The notes below the pieces were generated by a model. That model saw nothing but the letters and a program-made list of their open reading frames with translations, had not been told where the DNA came from and searched no databases. Of a stretch of DNA of 64,000 bases, positions 49,951 to 60,447 are shown piece after piece. Position 1 is the stretch's first letter. Every line of letters starts with the position of its first letter. Both the position numbers and the translations under genes were made by a program. The stretch comes from Armatimonadota bacterium (GTDB lineage Bacteria; Armatimonadota; UBA10988), in the NCBI GenBank assembly GCA_016235455.1, contig JACRKZ010000059.1:1-64000 (forward strand). Direction: 5' to 3'.

Positions 49951-52140
49951 GTGCGCCTCACCCCCATTGACCTGCCTGACGTATCGCTCACCGATCCGCG
50001 CCTCCTGGCCGCGCGCGAGGCCAATCGCGCGTACCTGCTGAGCCTGCCGGTCGACCGCCTGCTCTATGCCTTCCGCGTCAACGCCGGGCTGCCCGCGCCG
50101 GGCGAGCCGCTCGGCGGCTGGGAGGCGCCCGACTGCGAGTTGCGCGGCCACTTCGTCGGCCACTGCCTCTCGGCCTGCGCGCTGCACTACCACGCGAGCG
50201 GCGACGGCGGGATTCTGACCCGGGGGATGGAGCTCGTGGCCGGGCTCGGCGAGTGCCAGCGCGCATTGGGTCGCGGCTACCTGTCGGCCTGGCCAGAGGC
50301 CTATCTCGACCGGCTGGAGGCGCTCGATCGACCCACCTGGGCGCCGCTCTACACGATCCACAAGCTGCTGGCCGGCCTGCTCGACATGGCGCGCCTGACC
50401 GGATCGGAGCAGGCCTGGTCGATGCTGCTCACGGCGGCCGAGTACTACCGCCAGCGCCTGGGCCGGATGTCCGATCACCAGGTCGAGCGCATGTTGACCG
50501 TCGAGTTCGGCGGCATGGCCGAGGTGTTCTACAACCTCGCCGCCGTCTCGGGCGACGCGGCCCATCTCGACCTGGCCCATCGCTACGATCAGGCAGCGTT
50601 CCTCGGCCCGCTGGCGCTGGGTCGCGACAATCTCAGCTATCTGCACGGCAACACGCAGATCCCCAAGGCTATCGGCGCGGCGCGCCGCTATGAGTTGACC
50701 GGCGACGAGACCTATCGCCGCATCGTCGAGTTCTTCTGGGACTGCGTCGTCCGGCACCGCACCTACGCCATGGGCGGCACCACGTCGGGCGAGATCTGGC
50801 CCGAGCCGGACCGGCTCGCCGCGACCCTGGGCTCGACCAACGCCGAGATCTGCAAGACGCACAACCTGCTCAAGCTGGCGCGCCATCTGTTGAGCTGGAC
50901 CGGCGACGCCGAGTACGCCGACTACCTGGAGACCGCCTTCCTGAACGGCATCCTGGGCACGCAGCGGGTGGACACCGGCCAGATGCTCTACTACGTGCCG
51001 CTGTACCCAGGGCTGACCAAGTCGTGGGGCACGCCGTTCGACAGCTTCTGGTGCTGCTATGGCACCGGCATCGAGACCTGGGCCAAGCTCGGCGACAGCA
51101 TCGCCTGGCACGATGGCGAAGCCCTGTGGCTCGGGGGCTACGTCGCCTCGTCGCTGACCTGGCGAGAGAAGGGCATCACGCTGACCCAGGTGACCGACTA
51201 CCCGCACAGCGAGCGCATCGAGCTGCGGCTGAGCATGGCGCGGCCCACGCTGTTCACACTGCGCCTGCGGCTGCCGGGCTGGCTCCGTCAGCCGGCCGGC
51301 TTGACGCTCAACGGGGCGCGCGTGCCGCTCTCGGTCGACCGCGGCTGGGCCAGTGTGTCGCGCCTGTGGCGCGATGGCGACACGCTGCGACTGCATCTGC
51401 CCATGGATCTGGTCAGCGTCCCCATGCCGGATGACAGCGCCATGGTGGCGCTGCGGCGGGGTCCGCTGGTGCTGGCGGCACTGGATCCCGCGCCGGGCGC
51501 CTTTGTGGTCGGCGCACCAGAGCGGCCCCTGGACTGGACCGAGGGGCCTGCGCCCCGCCTGATGACAACTGGCGGCGCCGTGCCGCTGGTGCCGCTCAAT
51601 GAGGTCGTCGACGAGGCCTACGGCGTCTACTTCCAAGTCGCGGCCGAGGGCAGCGCGCGCCACGAGCAACTGACGGCGGGCGACGCGGAGTCGACCAAGC
51701 TGGCCGCGCGCCTGGTCGATCGCGTGCGCCTGGGCGACCGGGCCGACGAACTGGCGCACGAACTGGTCGAGGAAGCGTCGGAGAGTGGCGCCTTCGCCGG
51801 CCGGCCGGTGCGCGAGGCCTACCAGGGATGGTGGCGCTGGAAGCTGCGCACGGTACCCGATACCGCGCTGGCCTTGTCGTGCCTGTACAACACCGGTCAC
51901 ACACGCGGCAGCTTCGACATACTCATCAATGGTCACCCGCTCCTCACCGAGACGCTGCGTGGTGCCCAGCCCTGGCAGTTCTTCCGCCGCGACTACGCGC
52001 TGCCGGCCGAGTTGCTCATCGGCAGCCAGTGGCTGACGGTGGAGTTCCGGGCGCACCCCAAGTCCACGGCTGGCGGAGTGTTCGATTGCGCGGTGGTGCG
52101 GGCCGAGCCGGCAGGAGCCCCGGAGCAGACGGCGAAATGA
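49951..52140 (+). CDS. GH127 beta-L-arabinofuranosidase (DUF1680)
   Basis: A 729-residue GH127 enzyme: (alpha/alpha)6 barrel up to ~400, then beta-sandwiches. Family features are LRGHFVGHCLSACALHY, YTIHKLLAGLLD, GSTNAEICKTHNLLKLARHL (catalytic Glu plus Cys Zn ligand) and FWCCYGTGIETWAKLGDSI (the Cys-Cys with the nucleophilic Cys). It removes beta-L-arabinofuranose from plant glycans. There is no signal peptide, so it acts on imported oligosaccharides. The GTG at 49951 has GGAG 8 nt upstream. It is followed 25 nt later by the transglutaminase-like gene. Confidence 0.93.
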   Translation: MRLTPIDLPDVSLTDPRLLAAREANRAYLLSLPVDRLLYAFRVNAGLPAPGEPLGGWEAPDCELRGHFVGHCLSACALHYHASGDGGILTRGMELVAGLGECQRALGRGYLSAWPEAYLDRLEALDRPTWAPLYTIHKLLAGLLDMARLTGSEQAWSMLLTAAEYYRQRLGRMSDHQVERMLTVEFGGMAEVFYNLAAVSGDAAHLDLAHRYDQAAFLGPLALGRDNLSYLHGNTQIPKAIGAARRYELTGDETYRRIVEFFWDCVVRHRTYAMGGTTSGEIWPEPDRLAATLGSTNAEICKTHNLLKLARHLLSWTGDAEYADYLETAFLNGILGTQRVDTGQMLYYVPLYPGLTKSWGTPFDSFWCCYGTGIETWAKLGDSIAWHDGEALWLGGYVASSLTWREKGITLTQVTDYPHSERIELRLSMARPTLFTLRLRLPGWLRQPAGLTLNGARVPLSVDRGWASVSRLWRDGDTLRLHLPMDLVSVPMPDDSAMVALRRGPLVLAALDPAPGAFVVGAPERPLDWTEGPAPRLMTTGGAVPLVPLNEVVDEAYGVYFQVAAEGSARHEQLTAGDAESTKLAARLVDRVRLGDRADELAHELVEEASESGAFAGRPVREAYQGWWRWKLRTVPDTALALSCLYNTGHTRGSFDILINGHPLLTETLRGAQPWQFFRRDYALPAELLIGSQWLTVEFRAHPKSTAGGVFDCAVVRAEPAGAPEQTAK

Positions 52141-52165
52141 CGCTCGGCCCGTAGCGGAGCGTCCC

Positions 52166-54231
52166 ATGCGCTGTCTCGTCATGCTGTTTGCCTGCTGCCT
52201 GAGCGCGGCTGCCGTGCCGTTGTCGGTGGTCAACGACCGCGCGCCCGATACTTCGTCGCTGGACACGCTGGTCGCCTCGGTCACGCGCGGCTGCCGCACC
52301 GACGACGAACGCGCGGTGGCCATCTACAACTACCTGCGCTACGCGCTGTACCACCACGCCTATCCGGGGGAGCCCGGCGGCATCGGCGCGCTCAAACTGA
52401 TCAACGTCTACGGCTGGAGCCTGTGTGGCGGTGAGCATAGCGTGCTGGCCGCAATGTACGAGAAGGCCGGTTGGCAGTGGCGCTACCGCGGCTGGAACAA
52501 CCCCGGTCATACCACCGTCGAGGCCTCGTATGGCGGCCGCTGGCACTATCTCGACGTGTTCCTCAAGTTCTACTGCTGGCGGCCCGACGCGGCCGCCCCC
52601 AACGGCCACACCATCGCCAGCCAGGAGGACATCCTGGCCCAGCCGAGCCTGCTGGATGGCTTCGCGCTGGACGACACGCGGCGTGTCGTCTACCACCGCG
52701 AGGGCCCCACCGACTGGACCGCGCCGCGCGCGGCTGGAGCAGCATCAACTTCGATGACCCCGGCTACAGCGCCGTGCCCGACCTGGGGCCGGGCATGAAC
52801 CTGCGCCTGGACTGGGATCGCGTCGATGGTGGCTCGATCGGCGCGCAAGCGGCGCCGGCACACAGTTGCGGCGACAAGGACTACCGCTGGTGTCCGGTGG
52901 TCGGACCGTTGCTGGAGCCTTACCGCGCCCAGCGCGCGGCGCAGAGCTGGTCGAATGGCACGCTTGGTTTCGCGCCCGACCTGAGCAGCGCGCGGTGCCT
53001 GGAATCGTTCGCCACGCGCGACAACCTGGTCTGGCGCGATGGCAAGCTGGCGCCCGAAGACGCGGCGAAGCCGGCCGTGGCCACGGTCAAGGTGGCGCTG
53101 CCATACCCGCTGGTCAGCGCCAAGGCCGCCGAGGTGGACGGCCTGCGGGTCGAGATGTCGGCTGACGGCGCCGCCTGGCAGCCGCCGGGCCGCGGCCTGG
53201 CCGGCAGCTACGCCTGGCAGGCGCGCTTCACGCTCACCAAGTCGGTGGACAAGCTGGCGCTGGAGGCGGTTGTGCAGCACAACCAGCGGGCCTTGCCGTA
53301 CCTGGCGCCGGGGCGCAATGTACTCACGATCGGCGGCGGCGATCTGGCCGGCCGACGCGTGGCGGTGTCGGTGGCCTGGTGCCCCGGCTCGCGCAGCCGC
53401 AGCCTGCAGAAGCTGGCCGACCGCGACGAGGAACTGGGCAAAGGCCACGGTGCCACCTGGGCCGCGCAGCCGACGATCACGCGTGCTGTGGTGGACCACC
53501 TGCCGGCCACGATGACCATCGACGTGCCCACGCCGGCGGGCGCGGAGCCGGTCTACCCGCGCATGCTGTGGATCAAGCGCGAGGTGCTTGACAGCGGTGA
53601 TCTGGCCACCGGCGATGCCAAGGCTGCGGCCGGCGCGCGGCTGGTCGAGCTACCGAGCCCCTGGACCTTGGCCAATCAGCCGCCGGTGCCGCGCGCCAAG
53701 GGGCCAGTCAAGACCATCGAACTGCCCTTCGACCAGCGCGCCATCGTTGCGGCCGACGGCCAGACCGTGGCCAGCGGGCCGCTGCGCTGGCCGAAGCGGC
53801 CTGACGAGCAGGTCGTGGCCTGGGCCTGGCTGCTGGGCAAGCCCACCGGCGCTCTGCCACCGGCCGACCAGATCCTCACCGCGCGCATCGCCTTCGAGGT
53901 GGTCGACGCGCACGACAAGGCCGACATGAGCGTCGGCGCGGTGACCATGGCGCGCCCGTACCAGCCCGGCCAGAAGTATGCCTTCGAGGCGCTCGGCGGG
54001 GTGGTGGGTTCGGCTATCGTCAAGAAGGCCGATGGGCCGGTGCCGTTCAACCCCGCCAAGCCATATGCCATCGACGTGACCAAGGCGGCGCGGGCGCTGG
54101 CGCGTGATGGCGGCGCGGGCTTCGCGCTGCGCATACTGCCTAACCGCGCCGTGGACGACGGCTGGACGGTGCGCTTCACCCCGCGGCCTGATGTGGCGCC
54201 GAAGCTGGTTGTCGAGGTGCCCGCCGGCTGA
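52166..54231 (+). CDS. Secreted transglutaminase-like protein, interrupted by a frameshift
   Basis: The frame from 52166 gives a signal peptide (MRCLVMLFACCLSAAAVP) and a transglutaminase-like core: Cys in YGWSLCGGEHSVLAAM, His in NNPGHTTVEASYGG, Asp in RWHYLDVFLKF. It would end at 52798, but similarity to the paralogue at 467-2401 and the coding pattern continue in the frame one base back from about 52718-52735 (RGWSSINFDDPGYSAVP) to 54231. The joined product is ~688 aa with beta-sandwich domains after the core. The GC-rich CGCGCGCG at the break suggests a one-base sequencing loss, but a real null mutation is possible. GGAG precedes the ATG. Confidence 0.72.
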
Positions 54232-54269
54232 GCGGTCGGCGTACCGGCACTGGTAGGCGCCGACCTCGG

Positions 54270-56603
54270 TTACGGCCGCCAGAGCACCGGCCGCCGGAAC
54301 ATGCCGCCGAAGTGGTGCGGGCAATATCCGCGGACCGTGACCAGGTTGCGCCCGGCGCGCAGCCGACCCGCCAGGTCCACATCCCACTCGAAGGCGTAGT
54401 CGTTGCGCCACCACGGCTCGCTGTACGTGCGGTGTGCGACGAGCGTGCCGTTGACATACAGCCAGGCCTCGTTGAACAGCCCTGGGAAGAGCATGTGCAC
54501 TGGGCCCGCCGCCTGCGCCGCGGTCAGTTCCAGCGGCGTCTGGTACCAGTAGTGCCCGGTGTAGCTCTGCCGGTCGGCGTGGCGGATGCCTTGGGCCTGC
54601 AGGTAGAGGTCGGCGCGCAGCGGCTCCCAACCGTCGGCAAAGAGGCGGCGGTCGTCGAGTGAGAGCTTCTCGCCGCGCGCGCGCCAGTCGCCCAGGTCGG
54701 CCTCCTGATAGGCCCAGCCGCGGGCCAGGCCGGTATCGTGCGGGTCGCGGCGGAATGACCAGGTCAGCGGCAGCCGGGCCACGAGCGTGCCCTTGGTGCC
54801 GTTGGTGCGAGCCAGCAGGTCGCGCATCTGCTGCACTTCGCCGGGCCACCAGGCAGTGCCGGCCTCGCCGATCTTGCGGTAGGTGGTGAACGTGACGTTC
54901 GTGTCGGTCAGCGCCTCGCGCGCCGCCAGCCCGCGCGCGCCGGCGGCCGCCGCCGTGGCGTAGTCGGCATCGGTAGCGGCGGCGCGCACCATGGCCAGAT
55001 AGCTGTCGATGACCTCGAAGCTCAGTTCGGTGAACCTGAGGCGCTCGACGTACTGGCGCTCGAGCCGGCTGGGGTTGGGCTTGGACCGCAGCGGCGCCAC
55101 CAGGGATTGCGCCTCGCCGAGCCGTGTGCGCAGCGTCTTGAGCAGCTCCGGGGTGTAGATCGCGGGCGCCGCGAACACTTCGTGCTCGGTGACCAGGGTC
55201 TGCTCCCAGGCAGCGTAGATCGTGTTCCAGTACTCGGCCATGGGCGCGGCGGCCGGCCCATAGAACTTGGGGTAGAACTCGGCCAGCAGGTCGGCGACCT
55301 TCGCGTCGGGGTCCCACATCAACTGCCCGCGAAAGAACAGGTTGAGGAAGGTGGTCGCCGACGCGCCACGGCTCTCGGTGCCGACGCCCAGGATGCCGGC
55401 CTGCCGGTAGTGGCGAACGTCGCTGGCAAAGGCATGGTGCGACGGGTTGGGCAGGTCGCGCCAGACGAGTTGCCCCTGATCGTAGTCGTAGATGACCAGC
55501 CGGCCGTCGGTCACTTTGGCCCAGCGGTCCAGCATGGCGCCGTACTCCTGCCGAGGCGGCGAGTTGGGGTCGTCAATGCCGTGGTTGGGGTCGATGTCGA
55601 TTGGGGCCAGCCACATCACCAGGTTGGGCTCGATGGTGCTGACCTGCTGCGGTGGGATGGTCACGTTGGCGTAGGCCATGCCGCCCAGTCGTGTCGGGCT
55701 GTTGGGGTACTTGGCGCGCAGCCGCCGGGCCACCGCGTTGTAAAGCGTGAGCATGGCGTCGGTGTTCGAGGGCTGGAGCGTGTACTTGTCTCGCAGGCCG
55801 GCCTGCAATTGCCGATCGCGCGCCGAGTCGCTGGTGTAGTCGCCGTCCTCGATGGCCAGCGAGATGCCCGCCACGCCACGAGCGTAGTCGGCGTCGATGC
55901 GCGCGGCCACTTCGTCCGCGGTGGCGTCTTCGGACAGCGGCACGTTGAACAGGGTCTTGCCCGGCGGCACCAGCCTGGCCGTGTACTGACCCAGCGCATG
56001 GCCCATGCCCGGCAGGCTGGTCTCGGTCATGAAGTTGCGTCGGCGGAACTCATCGGCTCCGGTGGCGTCGGCGTTCCAGCTCAGCCAGTAGTGGCGGATC
56101 TCGAACGGCGGCGCGTAGGCCCGGTCCAGATCGCCCACGACCAGCCGCGCCACCTCGGGGACGCACTCGCCGAACTCGGTGGGCAGGTACCACCGACAGC
56201 CCCACTGCTGCAGCAGGGCCGACACGGCGTAGTAGTGCGACTCGTCGTTGTTGCCGGCCAGCAGCACGCGGTTGCCGCGCCGGCGCAGCGCGATGGCGTC
56301 GGCGCGCGCTACGGGCTTGCGCTTGGCGACCCGGTCCAATGCGGCGCGGAGCGTGGGGTCATCGGCCAGCGCGGCGCGGCCGATCAGCAGGCACGGCCCG
56401 GCGGCCGGCGTGGCCACCAACGGCAGGGCTGCGCCGGTCATCAGCTGCACACAGCGGCGCAGGTCGTCCGCCGCACGCTTCTCCCAGGTGCCGGCGTCGG
56501 CCGACACGACGATCACGGCCTCCGACTGGCCATGGTCGGCGAGCACCAGATCCGCGGCCGAGACCGGCAGGGCGGCCAGCATGAGCAACCCAAGCAGGCG
56601 CAT
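54270..56603 (-). CDS. Secreted DUF4838 protein (alpha-glucuronidase-like N-terminus)
   Basis: A 777-residue protein with signal peptide MRLLGLLMLAALPVSA. Residues ~20-140 match the Glyco_hydro_67/115-like N-terminal domain (TWEKRAADDLRRCVQLMTGA, NRVLLAGNNDESHYYAVSAL). The middle is the DUF4838 barrel (WLAPIDIDPNHGIDDPNS, RLVIYDYDQGQLVWRDLP, LNLFFRGQLMWDPDAK). The last ~130 residues look like a galactose-binding beta-sandwich (FNEAWLYVNGTLVAHRTYSE). The domain order suggests a glycosidase, but its activity is not established. GGAG lies 6 nt before the ATG at 56603. It is the last gene of the minus-strand polysaccharide operon. Confidence 0.85.
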   Translation of the reverse strand: MRLLGLLMLAALPVSAADLVLADHGQSEAVIVVSADAGTWEKRAADDLRRCVQLMTGAALPLVATPAAGPCLLIGRAALADDPTLRAALDRVAKRKPVARADAIALRRRGNRVLLAGNNDESHYYAVSALLQQWGCRWYLPTEFGECVPEVARLVVGDLDRAYAPPFEIRHYWLSWNADATGADEFRRRNFMTETSLPGMGHALGQYTARLVPPGKTLFNVPLSEDATADEVAARIDADYARGVAGISLAIEDGDYTSDSARDRQLQAGLRDKYTLQPSNTDAMLTLYNAVARRLRAKYPNSPTRLGGMAYANVTIPPQQVSTIEPNLVMWLAPIDIDPNHGIDDPNSPPRQEYGAMLDRWAKVTDGRLVIYDYDQGQLVWRDLPNPSHHAFASDVRHYRQAGILGVGTESRGASATTFLNLFFRGQLMWDPDAKVADLLAEFYPKFYGPAAAPMAEYWNTIYAAWEQTLVTEHEVFAAPAIYTPELLKTLRTRLGEAQSLVAPLRSKPNPSRLERQYVERLRFTELSFEVIDSYLAMVRAAATDADYATAAAAGARGLAAREALTDTNVTFTTYRKIGEAGTAWWPGEVQQMRDLLARTNGTKGTLVARLPLTWSFRRDPHDTGLARGWAYQEADLGDWRARGEKLSLDDRRLFADGWEPLRADLYLQAQGIRHADRQSYTGHYWYQTPLELTAAQAAGPVHMLFPGLFNEAWLYVNGTLVAHRTYSEPWWRNDYAFEWDVDLAGRLRAGRNLVTVRGYCPHHFGGMFRRPVLWRP

Positions 56604-56622
56604 CAAGTTCTCCCGTGGGCGG

Positions 56623-57858
56623 TCAGCGCGGCTCGGCGCTCACGTTGCGCACGTTGGTCATCTGCACACGGCGCAGGTAGTCGGGCCCGGACTGCACGTT
56701 CACCGGGTCGCCCTCGCCGTCGTAGCGGAGCACATTGCTGATGACCGAGTCCGCCAGCGACCCGGCCACCAGGATAGTCGACACGGCGCGGCTGGTGATG
56801 TTGGTCAGCGTGATGCGGCTGGTATCGCCCAGCGGCGTCACACCACCCCAGACCGGGTTGTTGTCGCCGATCTTGACCGCCGCCCGGCAGCGGACGCCGT
56901 CGCCCGACGTGTCGAGCAGGCCGTCGAGCACGACATCGTGCAGCCGGGCGCCCGAGGTGTTGAGGAATCGCACGATGTGATGTCCGCCGGCGCAGTGGCC
57001 GATCACGTTGCGGATGATCACATGGTGGATGGCGTCCTTGCCGCTCGCCGCGGCGCTGACCATCGTCGAACCCGTGCTGCCGGCCACGGCCGCCGCGTGG
57101 GGGATGGCGGTGAGCGCGATCAGATCGTCGCCGGTGTAGCCGGTGACGTGATCGATGAGGATGTCGTGGCAGCCCTGGCGCAGGTCGATACCGTCCTGGT
57201 TGAGGATGACCGCCGGTCGTCCGTCGATGACGCGGCGGCCGGTGGACTCGAAGCGCAAGTCGCGCATCAGCCCGTTGGAGCAGCCCTCGAGCGAGATGGC
57301 CCAACAGTGCGAGTCGCGCAGCAGCAGGCCCTCGATGCCGAACCCGTCGACGTTGGCCAGCAGAATGCCGATGTTGCGCCAGTCGCCCTTCTGGGACTCC
57401 GTCGCCACGCCCGCGTCGGTGCCATACGTCTGAGCGCCGAGGGTCTTGGCGCTGTCGCCCGTAGCGCGGGGATGGTCGGCCCCTTCGAGCGTCGCCCCGC
57501 CCTGGCCGCGGATGTGGATGTTGGTCAGTGGCCGGACGTCGGTGATGCCCAGCCCGCAGTTGGCGCTGCGCAGCCAGTTGTCGCGGCAGCGGTCCGACAG
57601 CCGGAGCCGGCAGCCGTCGAGCACCAGCGTGGTGTTCGACGGCAGAAGGATGGCGCGGTCGAGCAGCCACACGTCCCCGCCGCGCGCGTTGTGCCGCGGG
57701 ATGACCACGCTGGCGCCGCTGGCGACAGACGCCGCGATCGCCTGGCTGATGCGCTCGCTGTCGGTGCCGGCGAACGCGTTGGGCGAGATGCTGTCGGGCA
57801 TGACCTCTCCCTGGGCGAGGGTGGCGAGCAGCAGGCAGAGCAGTGCGGGCCTGACCAT
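56623..57858 (-). CDS. Secreted GH28-like beta-helix glycosidase
   Basis: A 411-residue protein with a signal peptide (ALLCLLLATLAQGEV) and a pectin-lyase fold. The start resembles GH28 entry (TDSERISQAIAASVASGASV, LPSNTTLVLDGCRL). The central NQDGIDLRQGCHDILIDHVT and GYTGDDLIALTAI resemble the NTDG/DD catalytic Asp clusters of polygalacturonases, so GH28-like hydrolysis of galacturonan or a rhamnogalacturonan is plausible. GHCAGGHHIVRF follows. It starts 3 nt after the large beta-helix gene, and the spacing implies one transcript. Confidence 0.82.
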   Translation of the reverse strand: MVRPALLCLLLATLAQGEVMPDSISPNAFAGTDSERISQAIAASVASGASVVIPRHNARGGDVWLLDRAILLPSNTTLVLDGCRLRLSDRCRDNWLRSANCGLGITDVRPLTNIHIRGQGGATLEGADHPRATGDSAKTLGAQTYGTDAGVATESQKGDWRNIGILLANVDGFGIEGLLLRDSHCWAISLEGCSNGLMRDLRFESTGRRVIDGRPAVILNQDGIDLRQGCHDILIDHVTGYTGDDLIALTAIPHAAAVAGSTGSTMVSAAASGKDAIHHVIIRNVIGHCAGGHHIVRFLNTSGARLHDVVLDGLLDTSGDGVRCRAAVKIGDNNPVWGGVTPLGDTSRITLTNITSRAVSTILVAGSLADSVISNVLRYDGEGDPVNVQSGPDYLRRVQMTNVRNVSAEPR

Positions 57859-57861
57859 GGC

Positions 57862-60375
57862 TCAGTCCATCCCCCGCGGGCCGATCTTGTCCACCGGGAT
57901 GGGCTTGAAGCCCAGTCGTAGCGCGGGCGAGTCGGGCTTGAGGCGGTAATCGTCGTGCTCGGCGTCGACGAATAGTGGGTCGGCTACCACGCTGGTCGCG
58001 TCCTTGCCCGCGGCCCGCCACTTGGCGTACGGGCCGACCGGCGTGACGTTACCTTCGCGCGCGGTCAGGTCGGCACCTACCAACCAGTAGACGTTACGAT
58101 CCCACTCGGCAAAGGTGTCGGTGCGGTCGTTCCACTGGAAGATGAGCTGGGCCTCGGGCCTGTGGTAGAGCACGATGTTGCCGACGAACGTGTTGCCCTT
58201 CATGAAGTCGTCGCGCGGCTGCAAGCGCACCTGGTGCTCGCGCGCGTCCACCAGGATGTTGTTCTCGATGCGGTTGTTCTGGCCGCCATGCACGCAGACG
58301 CCGCCGTTGTAGGTGCGCGCCACGATGTTGCCGTAGATGATCGTGCCGCTCGAGTAGTCGTCCAGGTAGATGCCCCAGTTGAAGTATGGCGTGAGGAACT
58401 CCCCCTCGGTGCTGGTGGCCAGGCCGATGACATCGCGGATCAGGTTGTAGCGCACGATGTTGCCGCTGTCGCGATGCTCATAGCCCAGGCTCTCGACCGC
58501 GCCGGTATCGTTGGTCTCCTGGTTGGTGTAGCGCAGGTCGTTGTACTCGATGACGTTGCGGTGCGAGAGGCGATCCTCGCCCTGGCTCTTGAAGCTGATG
58601 CCGTAGCGCGGCGTGTGCCAGATGCGGTTGTGGGCGATGCGGTTGTCGCTGCCGTGCGTCAGGTAGACGCCCGCGACATGCTTGTAGATCAGCCCGATGC
58701 GCTCGATCTCGTTGGCCAGGATGCGGTTGTGGTGCGGCTGCACCGCGGTGCCGCCGACCAGATGCACGCCGCCCTGGCCGACATCCTGGATGCGGCAGCG
58801 GCTGACCTCGACGTCGTTGGCGCGGTCGGCCAACTGTACGCCATACCCTCCGACCCAGGCCAGATCACAGTCGGTCAGCGACATGTGTCGCGCGCCGGCG
58901 ATGTGTACCGCGGCATCGCTCGGTGTGTAGTAATCGGTGGTCAGCGTGTAGCCCGTGTCACGGACGGCCAGGCCACGCAGGTGCACGTGCTCGACCCACT
59001 TGTCCGCTGCCGGGTCGCCCTTGATGTCGATGACGCGGTCCAGCACCGCCGCCACCATGGGCGCCGGCGGCTTGTCGGCGCCCTGGTCGGGCCGGTACAG
59101 CAGTCGGCCGGCGGCCTGGTCCAGGTACCAGGTGTTCGGCCCGGCCAAGCCCTCGCGCACGTTCTCCACGAAGTAGCGGTTGCCCATGCGCACATCCTGC
59201 GCCGCGCCGGTCCCGGTGAAGACGAGTCGGCGCTGGTCCCAGTCGACGTTGTCGATGGGCACGATGGCGTTGACCCAGCCCCAGGCGATGAACACATGTG
59301 CCTCGGCGCCCGCGGTGTCGGCGAAGTGGGGCAGGTCGCCCGCACCGAACGTCAGATGCGTGAACTGGCCCGGCGGGGTGGGCTTGGGCACGCTGATCTC
59401 GGCGCCTTCGGCCTTGTCGCACGCTTCGCACTGGATCATGAGCAGGTGCCGGCCGGCCGCCGGCGGCTTGACCTCACAGGCGCCCCACCACTCGATCTTG
59501 CCCATGGCCACCGCGGGATCCCAGGCCGGGTCGTCGCACAGCGCCAGCGCGTCTAGGTTGATGCCGCCGCCCACGCGGTTGGTCCACTTGAGGCGGTGCT
59601 CGCCGGCGGTCAAGGTCAGTTCGGCCGTGTTGGCCCAGGCCGACGGCGCCCAGTCGCCAGTGTCGGGCAGCCTCTCCAGCTTGACGTCCGGTCCGTCGTC
59701 CACGGTGATGGCGGTGCGGCCGCCCATGTCCTTGGTGCCGTAGTCGCCCATCTTGTGGCCATAGCGCAGCCACACGCGGTACGTGCCGTCGGCCGGCACG
59801 CGCACTGTCCACGTCAGTGCCGCCCCGACGTTGTGCGTGTTGCTCACGCCCTGGCCAAACAGACCTTTCTCCCACGGCTCGCCGCCCCACTTGGCGAACC
59901 GCCAGCCGCCGGTGACGCCCGGCTCGGCCAACGGCCAGCGGGCGCGGGTGGCCCAGCTCTCGCCGGCCCGCAGCAGTCGCGGCTTAAGATCACCAGCCGG
60001 CGCCGACCACAAGCCATCGCCCGCGGCCTGCCAGCCGGTGACGGCGCGGCCGCCACTGATCACCGGCTTGGCGCCGTCGGCGGCGCGCCAGGTGACCGGG
60101 CACGCCTCGGTGCCGGAGTCCTCGGGCGTCAAGATGAGCGGCTCGGTCAGATAGTGCGTGCCCGCGCCCACGATGATCTCCACCGGCGCGGCCAGCGGAT
60201 GCAAAGCCCGCGCCAGATCGCGCGCCCGCGCCAGGCTACGCACCGGCCCCTCGGTGTGCGCGGCGTTGGCCAGCGCGACCCGTCCCGTCCAGGCGTCGTT
60301 GCCGTCGACGGCGACGTACAGACGCGTGGGCGCGGCGAGGGTGGAGGTGAGCAACAGACAGACGCAACCGTACAT
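57862..60375 (-). CDS. Large secreted right-handed beta-helix protein (GH141-like)
   Basis: An 837-residue protein with a short signal peptide (MYGCVCLLLTSTLAAP). The entry motif LYVAVDGNDAWTGR with GPVRSLARARDLARAL is typical of GH141-like and other large beta-helix enzymes. An inserted carbohydrate-binding-like sandwich lies at ~165-300 (TYRVWLRYGHKMGD). The coils (residues ~440-760) have many N-x-I and G-x-x-V turns (ANEIERIGLIYKHVAGVYLT, GNIVRYNLIRDVIGLAT, NNRIENNILVDARE). The founding GH141 enzymes act on fucose or xylose links in plant glycans. The exact activity here is unknown. Confidence 0.8.
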   Translation of the reverse strand: MYGCVCLLLTSTLAAPTRLYVAVDGNDAWTGRVALANAAHTEGPVRSLARARDLARALHPLAAPVEIIVGAGTHYLTEPLILTPEDSGTEACPVTWRAADGAKPVISGGRAVTGWQAAGDGLWSAPAGDLKPRLLRAGESWATRARWPLAEPGVTGGWRFAKWGGEPWEKGLFGQGVSNTHNVGAALTWTVRVPADGTYRVWLRYGHKMGDYGTKDMGGRTAITVDDGPDVKLERLPDTGDWAPSAWANTAELTLTAGEHRLKWTNRVGGGINLDALALCDDPAWDPAVAMGKIEWWGACEVKPPAAGRHLLMIQCEACDKAEGAEISVPKPTPPGQFTHLTFGAGDLPHFADTAGAEAHVFIAWGWVNAIVPIDNVDWDQRRLVFTGTGAAQDVRMGNRYFVENVREGLAGPNTWYLDQAAGRLLYRPDQGADKPPAPMVAAVLDRVIDIKGDPAADKWVEHVHLRGLAVRDTGYTLTTDYYTPSDAAVHIAGARHMSLTDCDLAWVGGYGVQLADRANDVEVSRCRIQDVGQGGVHLVGGTAVQPHHNRILANEIERIGLIYKHVAGVYLTHGSDNRIAHNRIWHTPRYGISFKSQGEDRLSHRNVIEYNDLRYTNQETNDTGAVESLGYEHRDSGNIVRYNLIRDVIGLATSTEGEFLTPYFNWGIYLDDYSSGTIIYGNIVARTYNGGVCVHGGQNNRIENNILVDAREHQVRLQPRDDFMKGNTFVGNIVLYHRPEAQLIFQWNDRTDTFAEWDRNVYWLVGADLTAREGNVTPVGPYAKWRAAGKDATSVVADPLFVDAEHDDYRLKPDSPALRLGFKPIPVDKIGPRGMD

Positions 60376-60447
60376 GCGTGGCTCCGGTCGCTCCGTCTGT
60401 TCCGCGGCCGGTGGTCCTATCCCTTCTTGCTGCGGCGCGGGCGGGCC

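Noticed and set aside
49777..52323. Very long open frame antisense to the GH127 gene (similar ones at 6586-8787, 21191-22996 and 1757-3247)
   Set aside because: High GC with G/C at third positions removes stops from antisense frames. The translations have no domains, and the genes on the opposite strand are clearly real.
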